From VAYN01 sp964540905 (GTDB taxonomy: Bacteria; Actinomycetota; Thermoleophilia; Solirubrobacterales; 70-9), in NCBI GenBank assembly GCA_964540905.1, contig CAZIOS010000025.1, positions 1 to 37,083 on the forward strand: a stretch of 37,083 nt of DNA, written 5' to 3'. This document shows positions 15,533 to 22,360 of this stretch, piece by piece. The position numbers and the translations under genes were made by a program. Under the pieces are notes generated by a model. The model was not told the DNA's origin, ran no database searches, and saw only the letters and a list, made by a program, of their open reading frames with translations. Position 1 is the first letter of the stretch. The number at the start of each line of letters is the position of its first letter.

Positions 15533-16696
15533 CTAGAAGAGGCTGGCCGCACCCTCGGGCGCCGGCAGGCCGAGGTGATCGTAGGCTCGCTGGGTGAGGA
15601 CGCGGCCGCGCGGGGTGCGCTTCAGCAGGCCCTGCTGGAGCAGGTAGGGCTCGAGCACGTCCTCGATCGTGTCCTGCTCCTCGCCGATCGCGATCGCCAG
15701 CGTCGAGAGGCCGACCGGGCCGCCGCCGAACTTGGTCGCGACGACGTCGAGCAGGGCGCGATCGCTGCGGTCGAGGCCGGCGGCGTCGACCTCGAGCATC
15801 GCCAGCGCGTCGGCGGCGATCCCGGCGCCGATCGCGCCGGTGCTCTTCACCTGGGCGAAGTCGCGGACCCGCTTCAGCAGCCGGTTGGCGACGCGCGGCG
15901 TGCCGCGCGAGCGCGAGGCGATCGTCTCGGCGCCCTCGGAGTCGATCTCGACATCGAGGATCCGGGCCGAGCGGGCGACGATCTGCGCCAGATGCTCGGG
16001 GCTGTAGTGCTCGAGCCGGTGGGAGACGCCGAAGCGGTCGCGCAGCGGCGTCGTCAGCAGGCCGGCGCGGGTCGTCGCCCCGACCAGGGTGAAGGGCGGC
16101 AGCGGCAGCGTCACCGTGCGCGCCCCGGCTCCCTGGCCGAGCACGACCGGCAGCTCGCCGTCCTCCATCGCCGGGTAGAGCGTCTCCTCGACGGCGCGGC
16201 CGAGGCGGTGGATCTCGTCGATGAAGAAGACGCTGCCGGGCTCCAGCGAGGTGAGGAAGGAGGCGACGTCGGCCTTGCGCTCCAGCGCCGGGCCGGCGGT
16301 CTGGACCATCGGCACGCCGAGCTCGGCGGCGACGATGTGGGCGAGCGAGGTCTTGCCCAGCCCCGGTGGGCCGGCGAGCAGGACGTGGTCGAGCGGCTCG
16401 CCGCGGCCGCGCGCGGCCTCGATGAAGATCGCCAGCTGCTCGGTCACCTGGGCCTGGTTGATGAAGTCACCGAGGGTCGGCGGGCGCAGCGAGCGGTCGA
16501 GGTCCTCGTCGGGGACGTCGGCGCGGGCGTCGTGGACGCGGACCTCGGCGTCGACCGGGATCGGAACGTCACCGGCATCTCCTCTGCTCCCGCGAGGGGC
16601 CAGAGAATCAGATATGGATGGCCCCTCGCTCCCGCGTCCGGGGATGCCGGGCAGGTCTTCAATGCCAGGCGTTCTGATTCGCTTGCGCTCGCTCAT
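15533..16696 (-). CDS. ruvB: Holliday junction branch-migration ATPase RuvB with N-terminal insertion
   Basis: AAA+ motor that drives branch migration with RuvA in recombinational repair. Motifs are Walker A GPPGLGKT, Walker B FIDEIHRL, sensor GATTRAG, arginine-finger region LRDRFG and a C-terminal winged helix ending TQRAYDHLGL. At 387 residues it is about 40 longer than most RuvB proteins. The excess is N-terminal: the family start (LRPPTLGDFINQ) appears only near residue 70. Residues 16-42 (GRGSEGPSISDSLAPRGSRG region) are encoded by structured element family A copy 2, apparently inserted in frame. The ATG overlaps the ruvA stop (ATGA) and no internal ATG or GTG precedes the conserved domain, which supports the long form. 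Confidence 0.94.
   Translation of the reverse strand: MSERKRIRTPGIEDLPGIPGRGSEGPSISDSLAPRGSRGDAGDVPIPVDAEVRVHDARADVPDEDLDRSLRPPTLGDFINQAQVTEQLAIFIEAARGRGEPLDHVLLAGPPGLGKTSLAHIVAAELGVPMVQTAGPALERKADVASFLTSLEPGSVFFIDEIHRLGRAVEETLYPAMEDGELPVVLGQGAGARTVTLPLPPFTLVGATTRAGLLTTPLRDRFGVSHRLEHYSPEHLAQIVARSARILDVEIDSEGAETIASRSRGTPRVANRLLKRVRDFAQVKSTGAIGAGIAADALAMLEVDAAGLDRSDRALLDVVATKFGGGPVGLSTLAIAIGEEQDTIEDVLEPYLLQQGLLKRTPRGRVLTQRAYDHLGLPAPEGAASLF
16572..16650 (-). repeat. Structured palindromic element, family A copy 2, within ruvB
   Basis: The outer stem CCGGCATC/GATGCCGG (16572-16579 with 16643-16650) is 8 bp and perfect. The inner stem GCGAGGGGCCA/TGGCCCCTCGC (16592-16602 with 16619-16629) is 11 bp and perfect. 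The loop and internal strands on minus (CCCGGACGCGGGA, TCCATATCTGATTCTC, GGGAGCAGAGGA) equal those of copy 1 except for two bases, yet neither stem shares sequence with it. It lies in the ruvB reading frame with no stop codon. Confidence 0.75.
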
Positions 16697-17289
16697 GCCC
16701 GGCTCCGGGCCGCGGCGGCCTTGCGCAGGGCAGCGCCGACGAGCTGCTCGGGGTCCTCGTCGGCGAGGCCATCGAGCAGCTGCTCGGCCTCCAGCGGCGC
16801 GTAGCCGAGGTTGACGAGGCCGTCGCGGGCGAGGGCGCGGGCGTCGCCCTCCCCGGCCGCCGCCAGCGCCACCTCCTCCTCCAGCGCCCCAGCGACCTTC
16901 TCGCGCAGCTCGACGATGATCCGCTCCGCGGTCCGCTTGCCGATTCCCGGCACCGCCTGGAAGCGTTTGGTGTCGCCGGCGGCGATCGCCCGCAGCAGGT
17001 CGCGGGCGCTGCCGCCGGAGAGGGCGGCGATCGCGACTTTGGGACCGATGCCGCTGACCGAGATCAGCAGGCGGAAGAGGTCGCGCTCCTCCTCGGAGGA
17101 GAAGCCGTAGAGGGCGAGCGAGTCCTCGCGCGAGATCAGCTCGGCGTGCAGGAAGGCCTCGCGACCGGTTGCCGGCACCGCCTTCAGCGTCTCCGCCGAG
17201 ACCGCGAGGCGGTAGCCGACGCCGGCGGCGTCGATCACGACGTGATCGGCTCGGCGCACCATCACCTCGCCACGGACCGCGGCGATCAT
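16693..17289 (-). CDS. ruvA: Holliday junction DNA-binding protein RuvA
   Basis: Tetrameric four-way-junction binding protein that loads RuvB. It has 198 residues, a normal length. The N-terminal OB domain starts MIAAVRGEVMVRRADHVVID. Tandem helix-hairpin-helix motifs follow: VSGIGPKVAIAAL and VPGIGKRTAERI. The C-terminal RuvB-interacting domain is DGLVNLGYAPLEAEQLL. Both ends overlap neighbours by ATGA (ruvC upstream, ruvB downstream), giving a translationally coupled ruvCAB operon. Confidence 0.95.
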   Translation of the reverse strand: MIAAVRGEVMVRRADHVVIDAAGVGYRLAVSAETLKAVPATGREAFLHAELISREDSLALYGFSSEEERDLFRLLISVSGIGPKVAIAALSGGSARDLLRAIAAGDTKRFQAVPGIGKRTAERIIVELREKVAGALEEEVALAAAGEGDARALARDGLVNLGYAPLEAEQLLDGLADEDPEQLVGAALRKAAAARSRA

Positions 17290-17825
17290 CCGGCCAGCCG
17301 CTCCACCGGCGCCGCGGTCAGGGCCTCGTCGACGACGGCGACCGCCTGCCGGTGGCCGCTGCTGCCGCCGTGGCAGATCGCCACCGCCAGCGCGTCGGCG
17401 GCGTGGTCGGGAGTCGGCGGCTCGGGCAGGCCGAGCAGGGTGCCGACCATGCGCTGAACCTGGCGCTTGCCGGCGCCGCCGGAGCCGCAGACGGCCATCT
17501 TGATCGCCTGCGGCGTGTAGGCGAAGCAGTCGACGCCGCGCTGGGCGGCGGCGAGCATGGCGACGCCACTGGCCTGTCCGACCGCCATCGCCGAGTGCAC
17601 GTTCTTGCCGAAGTAGACCGACTCGATCGCCATCGCCTTCGGCTCGTGCCAGGCGATCAGCTCGGCGAGGGCATGGTGAATCCGCTCCAGGCGCTGCTCC
17701 ATCGGCTGCTCGGGCGTGGTCTCGACCACACCGCCGTCGAGGGCGACCATGTGGTTGCCCTCGACCCGGACGATGCCGAATCCGAGGTTGGCTGCGCCGG
17801 GGTCGATCCCCATCACGACCTGCAT
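17286..17825 (-). CDS. ruvC: Holliday junction resolvase RuvC
   Basis: RNase H-fold endonuclease that cuts Holliday junctions symmetrically as a dimer. The 179-residue protein shows the acidic active site: Asp in MGIDPGAANLGFGIV, Glu in AIESVYFGKN, and two Asp in DHAADALAVAICH. The middle motif VGQASGVAMLAA is typical. It is the first gene of ruvCAB. A weak -10-like CAGAAT lies 8 nt upstream of the ATG, and there is no strong ribosome site. The yebC terminator-like hairpin precedes it, so ruvCAB may have its own promoter. Confidence 0.95.
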   Translation of the reverse strand: MQVVMGIDPGAANLGFGIVRVEGNHMVALDGGVVETTPEQPMEQRLERIHHALAELIAWHEPKAMAIESVYFGKNVHSAMAVGQASGVAMLAAAQRGVDCFAYTPQAIKMAVCGSGGAGKRQVQRMVGTLLGLPEPPTPDHAADALAVAICHGGSSGHRQAVAVVDEALTAAPVERLAG

Positions 17826-17859
17826 GGGGAGTGATTCTGGGAAGAGCCTCGGATGCCTT

Positions 17860-17873
17860 CCGCCCGCAGGCGG
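17860..17873 (-). terminator. Hairpin directly after the yebC stop
   Basis: CCGCC-CGCA-GGCGG forms a 5-bp GC stem with a tetraloop touching the yebC stop codon. The sequence after it on minus is AAGG, not a T-run, so any termination would be hairpin-only or weak. Confidence 0.35.
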
Positions 17874-18620
17874 CTAGGCGAGCTTCTCGAGGACCTCGGC
17901 CGGGATGTCGAAGTTGGCGTGGATCTCGTCGACGTCGTCCTGCTCGTCGAGCGCGTCAAGCAGCTTCAGCAGCCGCTCGGCCTCGTTGCCCTTGACCTCG
18001 ACCGTGCTCTTCGGCTCGGTCGCCAGGCCGGCGGACTCGATCTCGACCCCCGCCCCCACCAGCGCCTCGCGCACGGCGCTGAGATCGCTGGGCTCGCAGA
18101 GCACCCGCAGCTTGCCCTCCTCCGCGCGCACGTCCTCGGCGCCGGCGTCGATCGCGACGATCAGGTCGTCCTCGCCGTAGCGCTCGCCGTCGACGACGAT
18201 CGCCCCCTTTTTCTCGAAGATCCAGGCGACCGAGCCCGGCTCGCCGAGGCTGCCGCCGTGGCTGGAGAAGGCGAAGCGGATCTCGGCGCTGGCGCGGTTG
18301 CGGTTGTCGGTAAGCGCCTCGACCAGGATCGCGGCGCCGCCGGGGCCGTAGCCCTCGTAGAGGATCCGTTCGATCGCGGCGCCGTCGGCGCCGGCTCCGG
18401 TGCCGGTGTCGATCGCCTTCTGGATTTTGTCCTTCGGCATCGACGCTTCCCGCGCCTTCTGCACCGCGGTCGCCAGCGTCGGGTTGCCATCGGTGTCGCC
18501 GCCACCGTCGCGGGCGGCGACCGTGATCGCCCGCGCCAGCTTGCTGAAGAGCTTGCCGCGTTTGGCGTCGGCGGCGCCCTTCTTGTGTTTGATCGACGAC
18601 CACTTCGAGTGACCCGACAT
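17874..18620 (-). CDS. yebC: YebC/PmpR family protein
   Basis: Member of the YebC/TACO1 family, 248 residues, a normal length. The N-terminus MSGHSKWSSIKHKKGAAD and the segment MPKDKIQKAIDTGTG are diagnostic, as is the acidic C-terminal domain. Family members have been described as DNA-binding transcription regulators (PmpR) and, more recently, as translation factors that relieve ribosome stalling at proline stretches. It sits upstream of ruvCAB, a common arrangement. TAGAAT lies 9 nt before the ATG. That box overlaps the first ATG of the divergent membrane-protein gene. Confidence 0.94.
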   Translation of the reverse strand: MSGHSKWSSIKHKKGAADAKRGKLFSKLARAITVAARDGGGDTDGNPTLATAVQKAREASMPKDKIQKAIDTGTGAGADGAAIERILYEGYGPGGAAILVEALTDNRNRASAEIRFAFSSHGGSLGEPGSVAWIFEKKGAIVVDGERYGEDDLIVAIDAGAEDVRAEEGKLRVLCEPSDLSAVREALVGAGVEIESAGLATEPKSTVEVKGNEAERLLKLLDALDEQDDVDEIHANFDIPAEVLEKLA

Positions 18621-18629
18621 ATGCGTGTC

Positions 18630-18635
18630 ATTCTA
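18630..18635 (-). promoter_or_regulatory. Candidate -10 (TAGAAT) of yebC
   Basis: TAGAAT on minus is followed by 9 nt and the yebC ATG (18620). It is a good -10 match and overlaps position 18635, the first possible start of the divergent gene. Confidence 0.45.
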
Positions 18636-18646
18636 TGAAGTCAGGG

Positions 18647-19081
18647 ATGGCAACCGAGACGTATACCCATCGAGCGGGCCGCGGGTTGGCCGCGGGGGTC
18701 GTCTTCATGGCGATGCTGCTGGCCGCCTTCTCGCTCTGGACGGCGATTCCGCTGAGCTGGGTCTACATCGCCTCCAAGGTCTCCCACACCCAGTTCCCCA
18801 GCGGCGGCCCCTACGCGGTGGTCGCGGTCGGGATCGTCGCCTCGGTGCTCTTCGTCGCCTGGCTGATCGGGCGCCTCAACAACCTCTACATCCGCATCAC
18901 CGGCACCAACCGCCTGGCGCCGATCCGGCCGACCTGGCTGAAGAGCATGCGCGACACCGGCGCCGCGCAGAGCCAGGTGACCGTGGTCGAGGCGGTGCTG
19001 ATGGGGTCGGTGGTGCTCGCCGCGCTGGCGCTGACGATCTGGTTCTTCGCCGCCGCCGGTTCGCCGATTCCGAACCAATAA
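18647..19081 (+). CDS. Membrane protein of unknown function
   Basis: Protein of 144 residues from ATG 18647 (148 from ATG 18635). Three hydrophobic segments are visible: AAGVVFMAMLLAAFSLWTAIPLSWVYIAS, VVAVGIVASVLFVAWLIG and VVEAVLMGSVVLAALALTIWFFA. A polar cytosolic or periplasmic loop lies between the second and third. No family was recognised. ATG 18647 is preferred because 18635 overlaps the yebC -10 box and has no ribosome site; 18647 has AGTCAGGG just before it, but the spacing is short, so the start remains uncertain. It is divergent from yebC. Confidence 0.65.
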   Translation: MATETYTHRAGRGLAAGVVFMAMLLAAFSLWTAIPLSWVYIASKVSHTQFPSGGPYAVVAVGIVASVLFVAWLIGRLNNLYIRITGTNRLAPIRPTWLKSMRDTGAAQSQVTVVEAVLMGSVVLAALALTIWFFAAAGSPIPNQ

Positions 19082-19103
19082 CGCCCGCCGCGGCGTTTCT
19101 GTG

Positions 19104-19123
19104 GCGGAACCTTTTCATTCCGC
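19104..19123 (+). terminator. Hairpin after the membrane protein gene
   Basis: GCGGAA (19104-19109) and TTCCGC (19118-19123) form a perfect 6-bp stem with loop CCTTTTCA, in a relatively AT-rich stretch 20 nt after the stop. There is no T-run after it. It could be a weak terminator or part of the upstream region of the next gene. Confidence 0.3.
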
Positions 19124-19148
19124 AGACAACGCGTTACACGTCGCCGGC

Positions 19149-19154
19149 TAAGGT
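19149..19154 (+). promoter_or_regulatory. Candidate -10 (TAAGGT) for a leaderless coiled-coil gene
   Basis: TAAGGT is followed by 6 nt (GGCAAG) and ATG 19161, the TANNNT-N6-start arrangement. Confidence 0.45.
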
Positions 19155-19160
19155 GGCAAG

Positions 19161-19487
19161 ATGGAGGCCGTGAGGGAAATCTGGACCGACGAGCGGATGG
19201 ACGACCTCAACCACCGGGTGGACGAGGGGTTCGGGCGGATGGAGCGGGAATTCCAGGCGATCCGCCTGGAGACGCGGACCGAATTCGCCGCGGTGCGCGG
19301 GGAGATGAAAGCCGAATTTGCTGCCGTGCGGGCCGAGATGAAAGCTGACTTCGCTGCCGTGCGGTCCGATCTCGGCGGACAGATCGCCGCCCTCAACCGC
19401 ACCATCGTCCAAGTCGGAGCAGGGGCGATCGTTGCCATCTTCGTCGGCTTCGTCGGCGTGATCGCGACGCTGGCAATTCAATCCTGA
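19161..19487 (+). CDS. Membrane-anchored coiled-coil protein with 11-residue repeats
   Basis: Protein of 108 residues. The N-terminal two thirds are a charged helix containing three near-identical 11-residue units: FAAVRGEMKAE, FAAVRAEMKAD and FAAVRSDLGGQ. These form a coiled coil with hendecad periodicity. One C-terminal membrane helix follows (VGAGAIVAIFVGFVGVIATLAI), with only QS after it, so the coil is probably cytosolic (tail-anchored). Such small proteins are widespread in actinobacteria and have no assigned role. Repeat number may vary between strains because the units are also similar at DNA level. Confidence 0.75.
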   Translation: MEAVREIWTDERMDDLNHRVDEGFGRMEREFQAIRLETRTEFAAVRGEMKAEFAAVRAEMKADFAAVRSDLGGQIAALNRTIVQVGAGAIVAIFVGFVGVIATLAIQS

Positions 19488-19497
19488 CGACGCCTGC

Positions 19498-20601
19498 TCA
19501 AATTACGAAGCGGCCGTCTTCCTGCATGACGACGCCGTCGACCTCGAGCTTGCCACCGAGGCGGAGGTCGCAGACCAGGTCGGTGTGGACGGCGGACTCG
19601 TTGACGCCGCCGGACTCGGGGTAGCTGGTGCCGACCGCCATGTGAACGGTGCCGCCGATCTTCTCGTCGAGCAGGACCTCGCGGGTGCCGCGGTCGATCC
19701 CGTAGTTGGTGCCGATCCCGAGCTCGCCGAGGCGGCGGGCGCCGGCGTCGGTGTCGAGCAGCTTCAGCAGGTACTCCTCGCCGCGCTCGGCGCTGGCGTC
19801 GACGACGAGGCCGGCCTCGAAGCGCAGCCGCACGCCGGAGACCTCGCGGCCGCCGATCACCGCCGGCAGGTGGAAGCTGACCTCGCCCTCGACCGAGTCC
19901 TCGACCGGGCCGGTGAAGAACTCGCCGTCGGGCATGTTGTTGCGGCCGTCGCAGGGGATGAACTTGCGGCCGGCGATCCCAAGCCTGATGTCGGTCCCCG
20001 GCGCCGTCACCCGCACCTCCTCGCGACCCTCGATCCACGCGGCTAGCCGCTCGGTCTCGGCCGAGGCGCGGCGCCAGGCGCTGAGCGGGTCGCCGTCGCC
20101 GGCCAGGCAAGCGCCGTAGTAGAAGTCCTCGTAGTCGGCCAGGCTCATCTCCGCCTCCGAGGCGTAGGCGGAGGTCGGGAAGAGCGTGTAGCACCAGCGG
20201 AAGTCGCCCTCGGCGCTGCGCTTCATCGCCCGCGCCATCAGGTCGCCGGTGACCGACTGGCGCAGCGTCTGGCGCTCTGGCGCCACCCCCGAGAGCTCGC
20301 GGGTGTTGGTGCTGGCGCCGACGGCGATCCGCACGTCGGCGTTGTCGACCATCCACTCGGCGAAGGGCGAGATCCATTCCAGCTGGGCGTCGGAGGCATG
20401 CTTGAAGTAGGCCGCGATCTGGCCGTCGAGGGCGACGTTGAGGACCGGGTGGGCGCCCGCCTTCAGCACCTCCTCGTAGACGGCCAGCAGCAGCGGCGCC
20501 GCGGCGCTCTCGCCGTCGATCGAGACGACCTCGCCCTCCTTCACCTCGGTCGAGTAGCCGACCAGGATCTTCGCCAGGTTCTCGGTGCGTGGGTCGCTCA
20601 T
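19498..20601 (-). CDS. M29-family aminopeptidase
   Basis: Metallo-aminopeptidase of the thermophilic M29 (AmpS/AmpT/PepS) family, 367 residues. It removes N-terminal residues from peptides in the cytosol using two metal ions. Family features seen are the ordered start (ENLAKILVGYSTEVKEGEVVSI), GTNYGIDRGTREVLLDEKIGGTVHMAVG and the C-terminal metal-binding ESAVHTDLVCDL with His and Asp ligands. The ATG overlaps the pdxT stop (ATGA), so the peptidase is translationally coupled to the vitamin B6 operon. A metabolic link is not obvious; peptide turnover may share demand with PLP-dependent amino acid metabolism. Confidence 0.9.
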   Translation of the reverse strand: MSDPRTENLAKILVGYSTEVKEGEVVSIDGESAAAPLLLAVYEEVLKAGAHPVLNVALDGQIAAYFKHASDAQLEWISPFAEWMVDNADVRIAVGASTNTRELSGVAPERQTLRQSVTGDLMARAMKRSAEGDFRWCYTLFPTSAYASEAEMSLADYEDFYYGACLAGDGDPLSAWRRASAETERLAAWIEGREEVRVTAPGTDIRLGIAGRKFIPCDGRNNMPDGEFFTGPVEDSVEGEVSFHLPAVIGGREVSGVRLRFEAGLVVDASAERGEEYLLKLLDTDAGARRLGELGIGTNYGIDRGTREVLLDEKIGGTVHMAVGTSYPESGGVNESAVHTDLVCDLRLGGKLEVDGVVMQEDGRFVI

Positions 20602-21176
20602 CTCGTCGCCTCCTCGCGCTCGCGAGCGCTGGTCGTGGTCATCGCCATGAAGATCGCGTGGAAGCGCGGGTCCTCGGTCAGCTCCGGGTGGAAGGCGCAG
20701 GCGAGGACGCCGCCCTCGCGGATCGCCACCGGGTGGCCCTCGTAGCTGGCCAGGACCTCGACGCCGGCGCCGCGGCGCTCGACCCAGGGGGCGCGGATGA
20801 AGACCGCGCGCAGCGGCTCGTCGCCGATCCCTTCGACCTCGAGGTCGGCCTCGAAGCTCTGCAGCTGGCGGCCGAAGGCGTTGCGGCGGGTGCTGGCGTC
20901 GAGGAAGCCGAGGTGCTCGGCGTCGCAGACGATCATCCCCGCGCAGGTTCCCAGGATCGGCCGCCCGGCCTCGTGATGGGCGCGCAGCGCCGGCTCCAGC
21001 CCCGCCGACTCGATCCCCTTGCCGATCGTCGTGCTCTCGCCGCCGGGGATGACGAGGCCGTCGAGTCCGGTCAGGTCGGCCGGGGTGCGGACCTCCGTCA
21101 CCTCGGCGCCGAGCTGGCGCAGGATCCGGGCGTGCGCCTCGAAGTCGCCCTGGATCGCTAGGACGCCGACGTGCAG
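20598..21176 (-). CDS. pdxT: Pyridoxal 5'-phosphate synthase glutaminase subunit PdxT
   Basis: Glutaminase that supplies ammonia to PdxS for de novo PLP synthesis. The class I glutamine amidotransferase triad is visible: Cys in ILGTCAGM, and His and Glu in CAFHPELTED, with the oxyanion segment VIPGGEST. The conserved N-terminus (HVGVLAIQGDFEAHARILRQLGAEVTEVR) lies upstream of the first GTG (21101). Within it the only plausible start is CTG at 21176, preceded by GGAG with good spacing and lying 1 nt after the pdxS stop. No ATG, GTG or TTG fits. This gives 192 residues, the family norm. It overlaps the aminopeptidase gene by ATGA. Confidence 0.9.
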   Translation of the reverse strand: MHVGVLAIQGDFEAHARILRQLGAEVTEVRTPADLTGLDGLVIPGGESTTIGKGIESAGLEPALRAHHEAGRPILGTCAGMIVCDAEHLGFLDASTRRNAFGRQLQSFEADLEVEGIGDEPLRAVFIRAPWVERRGAGVEVLASYEGHPVAIREGGVLACAFHPELTEDPRFHAIFMAMTTTSAREREEATR

Positions 21177-21177
21177 C

Positions 21178-22065
21178 TCAGGCTCCGCGGTTCTGCAGCA
21201 GGGCGTCGGCGGCGGCGAGGTCGCCGATCTCGAGGCCCGGCATCGCCTCGCCGAGGCCGATCGAGGCGGCGGCGACCCGCTCCGGGTCCTCGAAGTGCGT
21301 GGTCGCCTCGACGATCGCCCGGGCGCGGCGCTCGGGATCGCCGCTCTTGAAGATGCCGGAGCCGACGAAGTTGCCCTCGGCGCCGAGCTGCATCATCAGC
21401 GCCGCGTCGGCCGGGGTGGCGATGCCGCCGGCGCAGAACAGCGGCACCGGCAGGCGGCCGGCGGCGGCGACCTCTTGGACGACCTCCAGCGGCGCCTGAT
21501 GCTCTTTGGCAGCGGCGGCGAGCTCCTCCGGGCGCAGCTGCGCCAGGCGCCTGATGCCGGCGGTGATCTCGCGCATGTGGCGGACCGCCTCGACCACGTT
21601 GCCGGTCCCGGCCTCGCCCTTGGAGCGGATCATCGCCGCCCCCTCGGCGAGCCGCCGCAGCGCCTCGCCGAGGTTGGTGGCGCCACAGACGAAGGGCACC
21701 TCGAAGGCGAGCTTGTCGATGTGGTTGCGCTCGTCGGCCGGGGTCAGGACCTCGGACTCGTCGATGTAGTCGACCTCGAGCGCCTGCAGGACCTGGGCCT
21801 CGGCGAAGTGGCCGATCCGCGCCTTCGCCATCACGGGAATGGTGACCGCCTGCTGGATCCCCTTGATCATCGCCGGGTCGGACATCCGGGCGACACCGCC
21901 GTCGCGGCGGATGTCGGCCGGCACCCGCTCCAACGCCATCACCGCGCAGGCACCGGCATCCTCGGCAATCCGCGCCTGCTCGGGGGTGACCACATCCATG
22001 ATCACCCCGCCCTTCAGCATCTCCGCAAGGCCGGTTTTCAGCCTGAAAGTCGCGCGCTCGGGCAT
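21178..22065 (-). CDS. pdxS: Pyridoxal 5'-phosphate synthase subunit PdxS
   Basis: TIM-barrel synthase that builds PLP from ribose 5-phosphate, glyceraldehyde 3-phosphate and PdxT-derived ammonia. It acts as a dodecamer with PdxT. The protein has 295 residues and is strongly conserved: GGVIMDVVTPEQARIAEDAG, ALERVPADIR, MAKARIGHFAEAQ (active-site Lys region), RSKGEAGTGNVVEA (second Lys) and FAAGGIATPADAALMMQLG-like sequence (here FCAGGIATPADA). The ATG has TAATAT 6 nt upstream on minus and no ribosome site, so a leaderless transcript is likely. The 430 nt upstream hold structured elements B1, C and B2. Confidence 0.96.
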   Translation of the reverse strand: MPERATFRLKTGLAEMLKGGVIMDVVTPEQARIAEDAGACAVMALERVPADIRRDGGVARMSDPAMIKGIQQAVTIPVMAKARIGHFAEAQVLQALEVDYIDESEVLTPADERNHIDKLAFEVPFVCGATNLGEALRRLAEGAAMIRSKGEAGTGNVVEAVRHMREITAGIRRLAQLRPEELAAAAKEHQAPLEVVQEVAAAGRLPVPLFCAGGIATPADAALMMQLGAEGNFVGSGIFKSGDPERRARAIVEATTHFEDPERVAAASIGLGEAMPGLEIGDLAAADALLQNRGA

Positions 22066-22071
22066 GGGTGC

Positions 22072-22077
22072 ATATTA
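22072..22077 (-). promoter_or_regulatory. Candidate -10 (TAATAT) for a leaderless pdxST operon
   Basis: On minus, TAATAT is followed by GCACCC and the pdxS ATG (22065). It is the strongest -10 match in the window, and its N6 spacing puts the transcript start on the A of ATG. Confidence 0.55.
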
Positions 22078-22102
22078 CGTGGCTAGGCAGGGCGGGCGCT
22101 GG

Positions 22103-22220
22103 GGCGGGGGTTGGGGGTACCTCCTCTCTCGCCCATCGTCGTCGGGGAGTCTCAGTGCTGACGCCCGCAGCGCCGCTCTCCTCTGGCGCAAAACGTTCGG
22201 AGGCACCCCCAACCCCCGCC
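22103..22220 (-). repeat. 118-nt palindrome-ended element, family B copy 1
   Basis: GGCGGGGGTTGGGGGT (22103-22118) and its exact reverse complement (22205-22220) form a 16-bp terminal stem. The stem continues 5 bp (22120-22124 with 22199-22203) past one pair that is G.U when read on minus. The 118-nt sense sequence on minus aligns without gaps to copy 2 on plus: the core (GAACGTTTTGCGC, GAGGAGAGCGGCGC, GCGTCAGCACT, CGACGATG, GCGAGAGAGGAGGT) is shared, while the terminal stem differs at four base pairs, all compensated. Confidence 0.7.
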
Positions 22221-22248
22221 ACGAAGCCTGGACAGCTAGACACAAAGA

Positions 22249-22264
22249 TCCCCGACGCCGGGGA
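22249..22264 (-). terminator. Terminator-like hairpin in the pdxS upstream region
   Basis: Read on minus, TCCCCG-GCGT-CGGGGA is a perfect 6-bp stem with a tetraloop, followed by TCTTTGTGT, a moderately T-rich tract. Its 5' arm overlaps the 3' arm of the outer stem of element C, so the two folds are mutually exclusive. Confidence 0.35.
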
Positions 22265-22328
22265 CCACTTCCAGCCGGGCTCGGTGCGGAGACGTCTTGT
22301 GCGTCTCCAGCTTCCGAACCTCGGTCCC
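22261..22328 (-). repeat. Two-stem structured segment C upstream of pdxS
   Basis: The outer stem GGGACC/GGTCCC (22261-22266 with 22323-22328) encloses the inner stem GGAGACG/CGTCTCC (22288-22294 with 22302-22308), which has a 7-nt loop. The internal strands are 21 and 14 nt. On minus the last bases of the outer stem overlap the terminator-like hairpin at 22249-22264. It lies between the two family B copies. Strand and function are unknown. Confidence 0.4.
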
Positions 22329-22360
22329 TTGCCGGCTGATCCCAGCGGAGGCGCCGGGTG

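Noticed and set aside
19264..19390. Short repeats in the coiled-coil gene as a CRISPR-like array
   Set aside because: The 33-bp units are in-frame coding repeats of an 11-residue helix without spacers.
22261..22328. Segment C as a tRNA or SRP RNA
   Set aside because: There is no cloverleaf or T-loop, and the SRP tip motif (GGAAGGAAGCAG-like) is absent.
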